14,172 bases of DNA, taken from NCBI GenBank assembly GCA_964236585.1, contig CAXSFE010000097.1, positions 1 to 14,172 of the forward strand. The letters run 5' to 3'. Numbering within the stretch: the stretch's first letter is position 1; every line of letters begins with the position of its first letter. Both the position numbers and the translations under genes were made by a program. Below, in pieces: positions 1-6,084 of the stretch. The stretch is from CAXSEF01 sp964236585. GTDB lineage: Bacteria > Pseudomonadota > Alphaproteobacteria > Acetobacterales > Acetobacteraceae. The notes under the pieces are model-generated. The model saw only the letters and a list, made by a program, of their open reading frames with translations, was not told the DNA's origin and searched no databases.

Positions 1-69
1 CGTCCCGGGCGGGAGCGTCGTCGTCCGCGGCCGCGCCGGCGGCGGGGGCGCGGGCCGGCAGCGCGGCGG
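1..69 (-). other. Window edge, possible 5' end of a downstream gene
   Basis: These 69 bases follow the stop codon of the minus-strand binding-protein gene. Read on the minus strand in the frame overlapping that stop (CTGA at 73-70), they stay open to the edge and encode an Ala/Pro/Asp-rich stretch (LTAALPARAP...). That would suit the disordered N-terminus of a co-transcribed ABC permease or ATPase. No ATG or GTG is in frame nearby, so neither a start nor a gene can be asserted. Confidence 0.2.
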
Positions 70-1122
70 TCAGGCTTGTTCCGGCCAGAACACGCCCTCC
101 GGGATCGAGCGCAGGCCGGTCGCTTCGCCGCCCTGCTGCAGGATGGCCAGGACCCGGGTCGCGGTGCTGCGCTGGGCGGCGGCGTCGGGGTGGACGATGC
201 CGGCGACGAAGCGGCGGCGCAGGGCGTCGAACACGGTCTCGCCGGCCTCCCCCGGCGGGAGCTGCATCAGCGGGCGCAGGGCGGTCCACAGGGCGGGGTC
301 GGCGGCGAGGCGGTCCTGGGCCTCGGCGGCGGCGCGCAGGAAGCCGTCGATCGCGGGGCGGTGGGCGGCGGCCCAGTCGGCGCGGAACACGAAGCCGAGC
401 AGGTCGAGGTCGGGGGGCAGGCCGAGGGCGCGGGTGCAGTCGGCGACGCTGAACGCCTCGCGGAAGCCCTGTGACTCCAGGCGGGCCTCGAAGGTCCAGA
501 AGGTCAGGAGCGCGTCGAGCTCGCCCTGCTCGAGCTTGGCGCCGAGCAGGGGGGGCGCGCCGTAGTTCAGGGGCGTGTCGCGGGCGAGGTCGAGTCCCTG
601 CAGGCGGGCGGCGGCCTGGACCAGCAGCCAGGAGCGGTCGTTGGCGCCGCCGGCGACGCCCAGGCGGTGGCCGTGCAGGTCGGCGAGGGTGTGGATGGGG
701 GAGCTTTGCGGGACCATCACGCCGCCGGCGGAGGCGGAGAACGGGGCAAAGCTGAGCGCGGTGCCGTCCTGGCGCTGGCGTGCTGCGAACAGCCAGTCGG
801 TCACCGCGATGTCGGCGGAGCCGGCCATGAGGGCGACGCGGGCGGCGTCGTTGTTGGCGAGGAGGACGGTCTCGAACGCGAAGCCGTGGGCCGCGTCGAG
901 GCCGAGGGCGCGGATCGTGACGGCGAGCCACTGCACCGTGCCGAACTGCAGGATGCCGAGGCGCAGGGTCGGCGTGGCCTGGGCGCGGCCGCGGGTCGGC
1001 AGCGCGAGCGCCGCGGGGGCCGCGAGCGCCACGCGCAGCAGGACGCGCCGCGTGAGGTCCGGCAGGACGCGCCGCGTCGGGCCCGGCGGGACGCTGTGCG
1101 TCGGGCCGTGTCGCTCGCTCAT
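70..1122 (-). CDS. NitT/TauT-type ABC transporter substrate-binding protein
   Basis: A 350-residue predicted periplasmic binding protein of the SsuA/NrtA-like fold. The start at 1122 is chosen because GGGGGAGGT lies just upstream of the ATG; an open frame continues further upstream but has no such site. Residues 1-49 form a twin-arginine-type signal peptide: RR at 17-18 and 25-26, a hydrophobic Ala/Leu run, then a likely cut after GRAQA. The mature part has the expected pattern: LRLGILQFGTVQWLA at its start, a NNDAARVALMAGSADIAVTD segment (lobe 1, usual in this family) and a later LEQGELDALLTF segment. It diverges from the four-cysteine protein gene and lies next to the PQQ operon, so a role in methylotrophy is inferred from position only. 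The ligand is unknown; the family takes up nitrate, sulfonates, thiamine precursors and others. The signal region contains a 24-nt tandem repeat. Confidence 0.85.
   Translation of the reverse strand: MSERHGPTHSVPPGPTRRVLPDLTRRVLLRVALAAPAALALPTRGRAQATPTLRLGILQFGTVQWLAVTIRALGLDAAHGFAFETVLLANNDAARVALMAGSADIAVTDWLFAARQRQDGTALSFAPFSASAGGVMVPQSSPIHTLADLHGHRLGVAGGANDRSWLLVQAAARLQGLDLARDTPLNYGAPPLLGAKLEQGELDALLTFWTFEARLESQGFREAFSVADCTRALGLPPDLDLLGFVFRADWAAAHRPAIDGFLRAAAEAQDRLAADPALWTALRPLMQLPPGEAGETVFDALRRRFVAGIVHPDAAAQRSTATRVLAILQQGGEATGLRSIPEGVFWPEQA
1036..1107 (-). repeat. Three tandem 24-nt units in the signal-peptide region
   Basis: Units at 1084-1107, 1060-1083 and 1036-1059 encode GPTHSVPP, GPTRRVLP and DLTRRVLL in succession. 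The first and second, and the second and third, each match at 20 of 24 positions by direct comparison. The repeat keeps the reading frame and has created two consecutive twin-arginine motifs (TRRVLP and TRRVLL). Confidence 0.85.
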
Positions 1123-1228
1123 GGTGACCTCCCCCGCCGCGGCGTTGCCCCGGCGGGCGCCATCAGGGCCGAGGCCCGCGCGCGACGCAAGGCCCGGCCG
1201 TGTGACGCGGCTGCCCTGGCCCGGAGGC

Positions 1229-1258
1229 GCGACAGCGGAGCGCGTGCGGCGGTATGCT
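1229..1258 (+). promoter_or_regulatory. Candidate promoter for the four-cysteine protein gene
   Basis: GCGACA (1229-1234), an 18-nt spacer and TATGCT (1253-1258) give 4/6 matches to each of the -35 and -10 consensus hexamers, about 55 nt before the start codon at 1313. It lies in the divergent gap 1123-1312. The match is modest for GC-rich DNA and is offered only as a candidate. Confidence 0.3.
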
Positions 1259-1312
1259 GCGGGCAAGGACGGGCCGGCCATCGGGGCGGTCCGCGTGCAC
1301 GGGGATGAGGCG

Positions 1313-1774
1313 ATGAGGATCAAGGCTTGTGCGGCCGTCCTGCTGTCCGCGTCGGTCGCGATCGCGGCGGCGGCGCTGCCGGCTGTCGCGGTTGCGCAGG
1401 GCATGGGGGGCGGCGGGGGCACGCCGGGCGAGGCGGTTCCGACCCCGCTGCTGCCGGAGGCGGGGGCGACGGTGCTGGCGCCGGCCGGGGCGGAGGATGC
1501 GTCCGGCTACCCGGCGTCGGCGCGCAAGGACTACATCCTGGCCTGCGTCAACGTGAACGGCGGCACCGAGGACGCGCGCAAGTCGTGCGGGTGCTCGATG
1601 GACGTGATCGCCTCGATCCTGCCGTACGACCGCTACGACCAGGCGGACACCATCCTGCGGATGCGGCGCATGGCAGGCGGCTACCTCGCGGGGGAGTTCA
1701 GGGTGCAGTCGACGAACCAGACGCTCGACGAACTGCGAGAGGCGCAGGCGGAGGGAGAGGTGCGCTGCTTCTGA
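1313..1774 (+). CDS. Small secreted four-cysteine protein, function unknown
   Basis: A 153-residue protein that I cannot name. The start at 1313 is chosen because the next residues form a clean Sec signal peptide (MRIKAC, then Ala/Leu/Val-rich to about residue 28, AVAVA followed by Q) and GGGG lies 8 nt upstream. The frame is open far upstream, but that part is GC-rich noise. After a Gly/Pro-rich stretch (30-60) comes a compact domain with C78, the pair C92-G-C94 (KSCGCSMD), and C152 at the extreme C-terminus. Four cysteines in a periplasmic protein suggest two disulfides or a metal site. The dense aromatic/charged core (DYILACVNVNGG, YDRYDQADTILRMRRM) looks conserved rather than random. It lies ahead of pqqA in the same direction, but about 310 nt with a repeat and a promoter candidate separate them. 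Position suggests a periplasmic role around quinoprotein oxidation; this is inference. Confidence 0.8.
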   Translation: MRIKACAAVLLSASVAIAAAALPAVAVAQGMGGGGGTPGEAVPTPLLPEAGATVLAPAGAEDASGYPASARKDYILACVNVNGGTEDARKSCGCSMDVIASILPYDRYDQADTILRMRRMAGGYLAGEFRVQSTNQTLDELREAQAEGEVRCF

Positions 1775-1795
1775 GGCCCGGCGTGGGCGGAGCAG

Positions 1796-1956
1796 GCAAG
1801 GTTGAGGCTCTGCCTCAAACTCCGCCAAAGGCTAGCCTTTGGAAACCACTTGTCGTGTACGGGGTCGCTGCCGCAGGCACCTTTCGTGTGCTGGCCCAGG
1901 GGCGCTGACCCTGGCGGGACTCCGCTTTCGAGCATGGAAGCGGGGTCTGGCCTTGC
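1796..1956. repeat. Palindromic repeat element, copy A (degenerate)
   Basis: The element is bounded by GCAAGG (1796-1801) and CCTTGC (1951-1956). The left arm has two hairpins: TTGAGGC-TCT-GCCTCAA, and the near-perfect palindrome CCAAAGGCTAGCCTTTGG. The right arm has CCAGGGGCGCTGACCCTGG, then a diverged hairpin CCGCTT...AAGCGG. It is longer (161 nt) than the other copies because of extra unique sequence in the middle. It occupies most of the gap between the four-cysteine protein gene and the pqqA promoter candidate, so it could act as a terminator or insulator between them. Confidence 0.75.
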
Positions 1957-1998
1957 TGCCGGTCCCGGCAGCGTGACGTTGCCTTGCCGCCGCTCCCC

Positions 1999-2027
1999 TC
2001 GACGCCGTCCCTGGACGTCGCTATATT
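1999..2027 (+). promoter_or_regulatory. Candidate pqqA promoter
   Basis: TCGACG (1999-2004), a 17-nt spacer and TATATT (2022-2027) match the -35 hexamer at 4/6 and the -10 hexamer at 5/6. The spacing is optimal, and an AT-rich -10 stands out in this GC-rich DNA. It would give a leader of about 50 nt before pqqA. This is the best promoter-like site in the 1957-2085 interval. Confidence 0.5.
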
Positions 2028-2085
2028 GGAGTCAGCGTGATGCCCGCCTTGGGATAATTCGCGCGTAAACAAGGGAGATAGTCTT

Positions 2086-2163
2086 ATGGCCTGGACCGTT
2101 CCGACGATTCGCGAAGTCTGCGTGGCGCTCGAGATCAACGGCTACATGCCCAGCGAGTTCTGA
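2086..2163 (+). CDS. pqqA: PqqA, PQQ precursor peptide
   Basis: A 25-residue peptide (MAWTVPTIREVCVALEINGY, then MPSEF). Glu16 and Tyr20, separated by three residues, are the two side chains that PqqE cross-links and from which the whole PQQ skeleton is made. The E-x3-Y spacing and the ICVxxE-like context match known PqqA peptides. AAGGGAG (2071-2077) lies 8 nt before the ATG, a strong ribosome-binding site that suits the excess of precursor needed. It is the first gene of pqqA-B-CD-E, 31 nt before pqqB. It ends soon after the tyrosine, so its C-terminal tail is short compared with the roughly 29-residue Methylobacterium peptide as I recall it. Confidence 0.96.
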   Translation: MAWTVPTIREVCVALEINGYMPSEF

Positions 2164-2194
2164 GCAGAGTTTCTCCCCGCACGCCTGGGTTGCC

Positions 2195-3097
2195 TTGGTT
2201 GACGGTGGCCTGACTGCCCTGGTGCTGGGGTCGGCAGCCGGCGGAGGGTTCCCGCAGTGGAACTGTGCCTGCCGGCTGTGCGAGCTTTCGCGTTCGGGTG
2301 ACTTGCGTGCGCGACCGCGAACGCAGGCGAGCGTTGCGTTTTCCGCGGACAGGGAACACTGGCTGGTTGTTGGTGCCTCTCCGGACATGCGCCAGCAGAT
2401 CCTGCAGACGCCGGCGCTGCAGCCGGCCGGCTCTCGGCACTCGCCGATTGCTGCAGTGGTGCTGGTCAGTGCAGACGTCGATGGAATCGCGGGATTGCTC
2501 AATCTGCGTGAGCGGCAGGCTTTCCGGCTTTATGCCCCGCAGGCGATTCTCGATATTCTGGCTGCGAACCGGGTTTTCGACGTGATGTCGTCCGTGGTCA
2601 CGCGTGTCGCGGTAGAGCCGGAGCAGCCGGTCGCGGTCGGGCACGGCCTGACGCTGACGCTGCTGCGGATGCCGGGGAAGACGCCGCTGTACCATGAGGC
2701 GCAGGGGGCGACGCAGCCGGAGGCGGCGGATACCTATGCGGCGCTGGTCGAGGCCGGCGGGCGGCGGGCGATCCTGGCGCCGGCCTGCGCGGAGGTCACC
2801 GCGGCGGTGCGCGGGCGGCTGGCGGAGGCGGAGCTGGTGTTCTTCGACGGCACGCTGTTCCGCGACGACGAGATGATCGTGGCCGGCGTGGGCGCCAAGA
2901 CCGCGCGGCGGATGGGGCACGTGCCGATCGACGGTCCCGATGGTTCCATGGCGGCGCTGGCCGACCTGCCGGGCCGGCGGGTCTACCTGCACATCAACAA
3001 CACCAACCCGATCCTGCTGGAAGGCTCGGAGGAGCATCGCGCGGTGGTCGCGGCGGGCTTCTCCGTGGCCCATGACGGGATGGAGATCCGGCTGTGA
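2195..3097 (+). CDS. pqqB: PqqB, metallo-beta-lactamase-fold PQQ biosynthesis protein
   Basis: A 300-residue protein of the usual PqqB length. It opens with the family hallmark VLGSAAGGGFPQWNC and a zinc-type CACRLC cluster, and ends with INNTNPILLEGS and AHDGMEIRL, also family hallmarks. PqqB is described as an iron-dependent hydroxylase acting on the diamino-acid intermediate released from cross-linked PqqA. The start is taken as TTG at 2195; GTG at 2222 would remove the first strand, and no ATG is in frame. Two oddities: the family motif D-x-D-H-x-x-G-L-L reads SADVDGIAGLL here (about residues 92-102), so the metal-site His is Gly; and the first ~450 nt use A/T-ending codons far more than the rest. 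The last base overlaps the next gene in a GTGA junction (3094-3097). Confidence 0.93.
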   Translation: MVDGGLTALVLGSAAGGGFPQWNCACRLCELSRSGDLRARPRTQASVAFSADREHWLVVGASPDMRQQILQTPALQPAGSRHSPIAAVVLVSADVDGIAGLLNLRERQAFRLYAPQAILDILAANRVFDVMSSVVTRVAVEPEQPVAVGHGLTLTLLRMPGKTPLYHEAQGATQPEAADTYAALVEAGGRRAILAPACAEVTAAVRGRLAEAELVFFDGTLFRDDEMIVAGVGAKTARRMGHVPIDGPDGSMAALADLPGRRVYLHINNTNPILLEGSEEHRAVVAAGFSVAHDGMEIRL

Positions 3098-4344
3098 CCC
3101 ATGCGCGTCCCTGCGGTTTCGTTCCGAGTGCGCCGGAGGGGATGGGCGGGGCGCCCGGCCTCGATCCGGCAAGGGACGGAGTGATGTCGCCGGATGCGCT
3201 GGAGGCGGCGCTGCGCGACATCGGGGCGCGGCGCTACCACAACCTGCACCCGTTCCACCGGCTGCTGCACTCGGGGCAATGCACACGCGCGCAGGTGCAG
3301 GCCTGGGCGCTGAACCGCTACCTGTACCAGGCGGCGATCCCGCTGAAGGATGCGTCGCTGATCGGGCGGTGCGACGACCCGGCGATCCGGCGCGAGTGGC
3401 GGCGCAGGCTGGAGGACCACGACGGCTTCGACGGCACGGACAGCGTGGACGGCGGCGTGGCGCGCTGGCTGGCGCTGACGGACGGGCTGGGGATCGACCG
3501 GGAGACGGTGGTGTCGGGGCAAGAGGCGCTGGCCTCGACGCGGTTCGCGGTGGAGGCCTACATCCGCTTCGTGCGCGAGAGGCCGCTGCTGGAGGCGATC
3601 GCGTCGTCGCTGACCGAGCTGTTCTCGCCGCAGATCATCGGCGAGCGGGTGTCGGGGATGCTCGCGCACTACGACTACGTGACGCCGGCGATCCTTGCGT
3701 ATTTCTCCAAGCGGCCGCCTCAGGCGGCACGGGACTCGGATTTCGCGCTCGCCTATGTGCGCGAGCATGCGGTGACGGCGGAGGAGCAGCGTGCGTGCCT
3801 CGCGGCGCTGTCGTTCAAGTGCGACGTGCTGTGGTCGATGCTGGACGCGCTGTATTTCGCCTATGTCGCGCCGGGATTCGTGCCGCCTGGCGCGTATCGG
3901 CCGGCGGGCGTCGGCGACGCAGGTCCTGCCGACGCCGGCGCAGCGGAGGCGGGTGGCGCGGCGGCGGCGCGTGCGACGGTTCCGGATGACCTGCCGCCGT
4001 CGCTGACGGGCCCGGCGGACGCTGGCGAAGTGCCCGCCGTGGCTTCGGCGGCTGTAGCGCCGCGCGCGGGGGCGTCGATCGACCCGGAGGCGCGCCCGCG
4101 GCTGGCGCCGGGGGTGAGGCTGCACAACGACCCGAAGCGGGGCTGGGTGCTGCTGTGCCCCGAGCGGGTGATCGAGACGCAGGGGCCGACCAGCGAGATC
4201 CTGCGCCGGTGCGACGGGCAGCGGACGCTGGCGCGGATCGTCGACGAGCTGGCGGAGGTGTTCGCCGCGGATCGCGCGATGATCGCGGGCGACGTCGCGG
4301 CACTGCTGCAGGAACTCGCGACCAAGAAGCTGGTGATGCTGTGA
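3094..4344 (+). CDS. pqqCD: PqqC-PqqD fusion: PQQ synthase with PqqA-chaperone domain
   Basis: A 416-residue fusion. Residues 31-267 are PqqC, the cofactor-free oxidase that performs ring closure and the final eight-electron oxidation (RRYHNLHPFH, NRYLYQAAIPLKD, LEDHDG with the active-site His, SSLTELFSPQ). Residues 268-330 are an Ala/Gly/Pro-rich linker. Residues 331-416 are PqqD (RPRLAPGVRLHNDP, WVLLCPERVIE, LLQELATKKLV), which binds PqqA and presents it to PqqE. The same C-D fusion is known in Methylobacterium extorquens. GTG at 3094 overlaps the pqqB stop and has GGAG 8 nt upstream. ATG at 3184 (Met31), preceded by AAGGG, is an alternative start that would still keep the whole PqqC domain. 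The stop overlaps the pqqE start (GTGA). Confidence 0.95.
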   Translation: MTHARPCGFVPSAPEGMGGAPGLDPARDGVMSPDALEAALRDIGARRYHNLHPFHRLLHSGQCTRAQVQAWALNRYLYQAAIPLKDASLIGRCDDPAIRREWRRRLEDHDGFDGTDSVDGGVARWLALTDGLGIDRETVVSGQEALASTRFAVEAYIRFVRERPLLEAIASSLTELFSPQIIGERVSGMLAHYDYVTPAILAYFSKRPPQAARDSDFALAYVREHAVTAEEQRACLAALSFKCDVLWSMLDALYFAYVAPGFVPPGAYRPAGVGDAGPADAGAAEAGGAAAARATVPDDLPPSLTGPADAGEVPAVASAAVAPRAGASIDPEARPRLAPGVRLHNDPKRGWVLLCPERVIETQGPTSEILRRCDGQRTLARIVDELAEVFAADRAMIAGDVAALLQELATKKLVML

Positions 4345-5555
4345 GCGACGTGTTCGCGATCCCCGAGGCGGACGGGATGCCGGAGGCGGGCGGGGTGCCG
4401 CAGGGTGGCCTGCCGCATGCTGCGGGGCTTGTGGAGCCGGCGAGGGACAGGGTGCGCGACCATGCGCTGCTGGTGCCGATCGGGCTGCTGGCGGAGGTGA
4501 CGCACCGCTGCCCGCTGGCGTGCCCGTACTGCTCCAACCCGGTGGAGCTGGAGGGCAGGGCCGGGGAGCTGGAGACGGCGGACTGGGCGAGGGTGTTCGC
4601 GCAGGCGGCGGAGCTGGGCATCCTGCAGCTGCACCTGTCGGGGGGCGAGCCGATGTCGCGGCGCGACATCGTCGAGATCGTGGCCGCGGCGCGCGACGCA
4701 GGGCTGTACTCGAACCTGATCACCTCGGGGATCGGGCTGGACGCGGGGCGGCTGGAGAAGCTGCAGACGGCGGGGCTGGACCACGTGCAGGTGTCGATCC
4801 AGGACACGCTGCGCGACAGCGCCGACCACATCGGCGGGTATCGCGGGGGCTTCGACCGCAAGATCGTGCTGGCGCGCGACGTGGTGGCGCGCGGCATGGC
4901 GCTGACCATCAACGCGGTGATCCACCGGGCCAACATCGGGCGCGTCGAGGACATGGTGGCGCTGGCCGTGGAGATGGGCGCGGGGCGGATCGAGGTGGCG
5001 CACGCGCAGTACTACGGCTGGGCGCTGAGGAACCGTGCCGCGCTGATGCCGACACGCGAGCAGGCGGTCGATGCGGTGGCGTCGCTGGAGCGGCTGCGGG
5101 CGCAGTACGAGGGGCGCATCGTGATCGACGCGGTGCTGCCGGACTACTACGCGCGCCGGCCGAAGCCGTGCGTCGGTGGGTGGGGGCGACGCTCGCTCAA
5201 CGTCACGCCGTCCGGGCGGGTGCTGCCATGCCATGCGGCGGAGACCATCCCGGGCCTGGAGTTCTGGAACGTGCGCGACCACGCGCTGTCGGAGATCTGG
5301 GCGGATTCGCCGGCGTTCAACGCGTTCCGGGGGGAGTCCTGGATGCAGGAGCCCTGCCGGTCCTGCGCGCGGCGCGAGATCGACTTCGGCGGCTGCCGCT
5401 GCCAGGCGATGGCGGTGCTGGGCGATGCGGCGGCGACCGATCCGGCGTGCGAGCTGTCGCCGCACCACGCCGCCCTGGTGGAGACGGCGGAGCAGGCCGG
5501 GGTGGGCGCGATCGAGTATGCGTATCGCGGGCGGGTGCCGGTTCCGACAGCCTGA
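4341..5555 (+). CDS. pqqE: PqqE, radical SAM PqqA peptide cyclase
   Basis: A 404-residue radical SAM/SPASM enzyme that forms the carbon-carbon bond between Glu16 and Tyr20 of PqqA. The radical SAM motif is C57-x3-C61-x2-C64 (THRCPLACPYCSNP), followed by GGEP at 101-104. The C-terminal SPASM region supplies cysteines for auxiliary Fe-S clusters: C277, C297, C339, C342, C352, C354 and C370. The start is GTG at 4341, overlapping the pqqCD stop, which implies translational coupling. ATG at 4377 is possible but would drop 12 residues only. The N-terminal 40 residues are low-complexity and longer than usual. PqqD is not separate here but comes from the upstream fusion, so enzyme and chaperone are made side by side. 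No pqqF or pqqG protease follows. Confidence 0.95.
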   Translation: MSDVFAIPEADGMPEAGGVPQGGLPHAAGLVEPARDRVRDHALLVPIGLLAEVTHRCPLACPYCSNPVELEGRAGELETADWARVFAQAAELGILQLHLSGGEPMSRRDIVEIVAAARDAGLYSNLITSGIGLDAGRLEKLQTAGLDHVQVSIQDTLRDSADHIGGYRGGFDRKIVLARDVVARGMALTINAVIHRANIGRVEDMVALAVEMGAGRIEVAHAQYYGWALRNRAALMPTREQAVDAVASLERLRAQYEGRIVIDAVLPDYYARRPKPCVGGWGRRSLNVTPSGRVLPCHAAETIPGLEFWNVRDHALSEIWADSPAFNAFRGESWMQEPCRSCARREIDFGGCRCQAMAVLGDAAATDPACELSPHHAALVETAEQAGVGAIEYAYRGRVPVPTA

Positions 5556-5589
5556 CAGAGCAACGATTCCCTGGCTGATGCGGGGTTGG

Positions 5590-5629
5590 TGCGGTGGATC
5601 CGCATTCGGTGGGCCGCATGCCTCGGCCC
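5590..5629 (+). terminator. Tandem hairpins behind pqqE
   Basis: There are two perfect stems: TGCGG-TGGAT-CCGCA (5590-5604) and GGGCCG-CATGCCT-CGGCCC (5611-5629), the second followed by GGTTTATGTT. They begin 35 nt after the pqqE stop. The T-tract is weak, so termination may be partial, but placement and stem quality suit the end of the pqq operon. Confidence 0.5.
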
Positions 5630-6084
5630 GGTTTATGTTGCAGCGCACAACTGATTTGCTGCGGTGCACTATAGAATAGGCGAGGCGGGGCGAGGCGCGC
5701 GCGCGTGAAGCGGAAAGGCGCGATTTGCCAGCAAACAGGTGCCTGGCGTTGCCGGCGGGCGGGTAAAAGGCGGTATCCCGTGCTTGGCAGGAAGAAGCTC
5801 TCTGTTTTAGGGGGAAAACTTCCCGACGAAGGCTATTGCACGGTCAGTGGCTGCGTGACTAGGTTCCTCCACACTCCCGATTTCAGGGTGTTCCGCAGGG
5901 GAGGGCGGGGCACCTCGCAGACGGCTTCTGGTTCGCGTGGCGCAAGCGCCCCGCCGGATCTCTGGCCGCCGTGACACGCCGTTGCTCGGCACGAAGCTCC
6001 AGACGGCGCAAATCCGCGGGGCGACGGCCGGGCAGCCAGGGCTGGTCGGGAGTCCGCGTCAGGGACCAATTAGGGAGAACGTCT
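5630..6084 (+). promoter_or_regulatory. Long upstream/leader region of xoxF
   Basis: This 455-nt gene-free stretch has lower GC than its surroundings and no credible reading frame. Visible structure includes TGCCAGCA (5726-5733) pairing with TGCTTGGCA (5781-5789) with one bulge, and a perfect 8-bp stem GGCGGGGC (5904-5911) with GCCCCGCC (5948-5955). AT-rich promoter-like patches occur at 5670-5677 (TATAGAAT, no good -35) and as TTGCAC-N18-TAGGTT (5836-5865); neither is convincing. AGGGAG at 6072-6077, 7 nt before the ATG, is the xoxF ribosome-binding site. Expression of xoxF would be controlled somewhere here. Confidence 0.5.

Noticed and set aside
575..1312. Long N-terminal extension of the four-cysteine protein frame
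   Set aside because: It is antisense to the binding-protein gene and low-complexity Arg/Ala-rich. A signal peptide and a ribosome-binding site place the start at 1313.
3637..3648. Ile in PqqC where the Klebsiella enzyme has active-site His154 (TELFSPQII rather than a TELFAPTIH-type motif)
   Set aside because: I recall Ile at this position in the Methylobacterium PqqC/D fusion as well, so it is probably lineage-typical. An alignment should confirm.
5735..5795. Partial resemblance to a cobalamin riboswitch (GGTGCC ... GGTAAAAGG)
   Set aside because: The B12-box and the remaining conserved core are absent, and the downstream gene is a PQQ enzyme.
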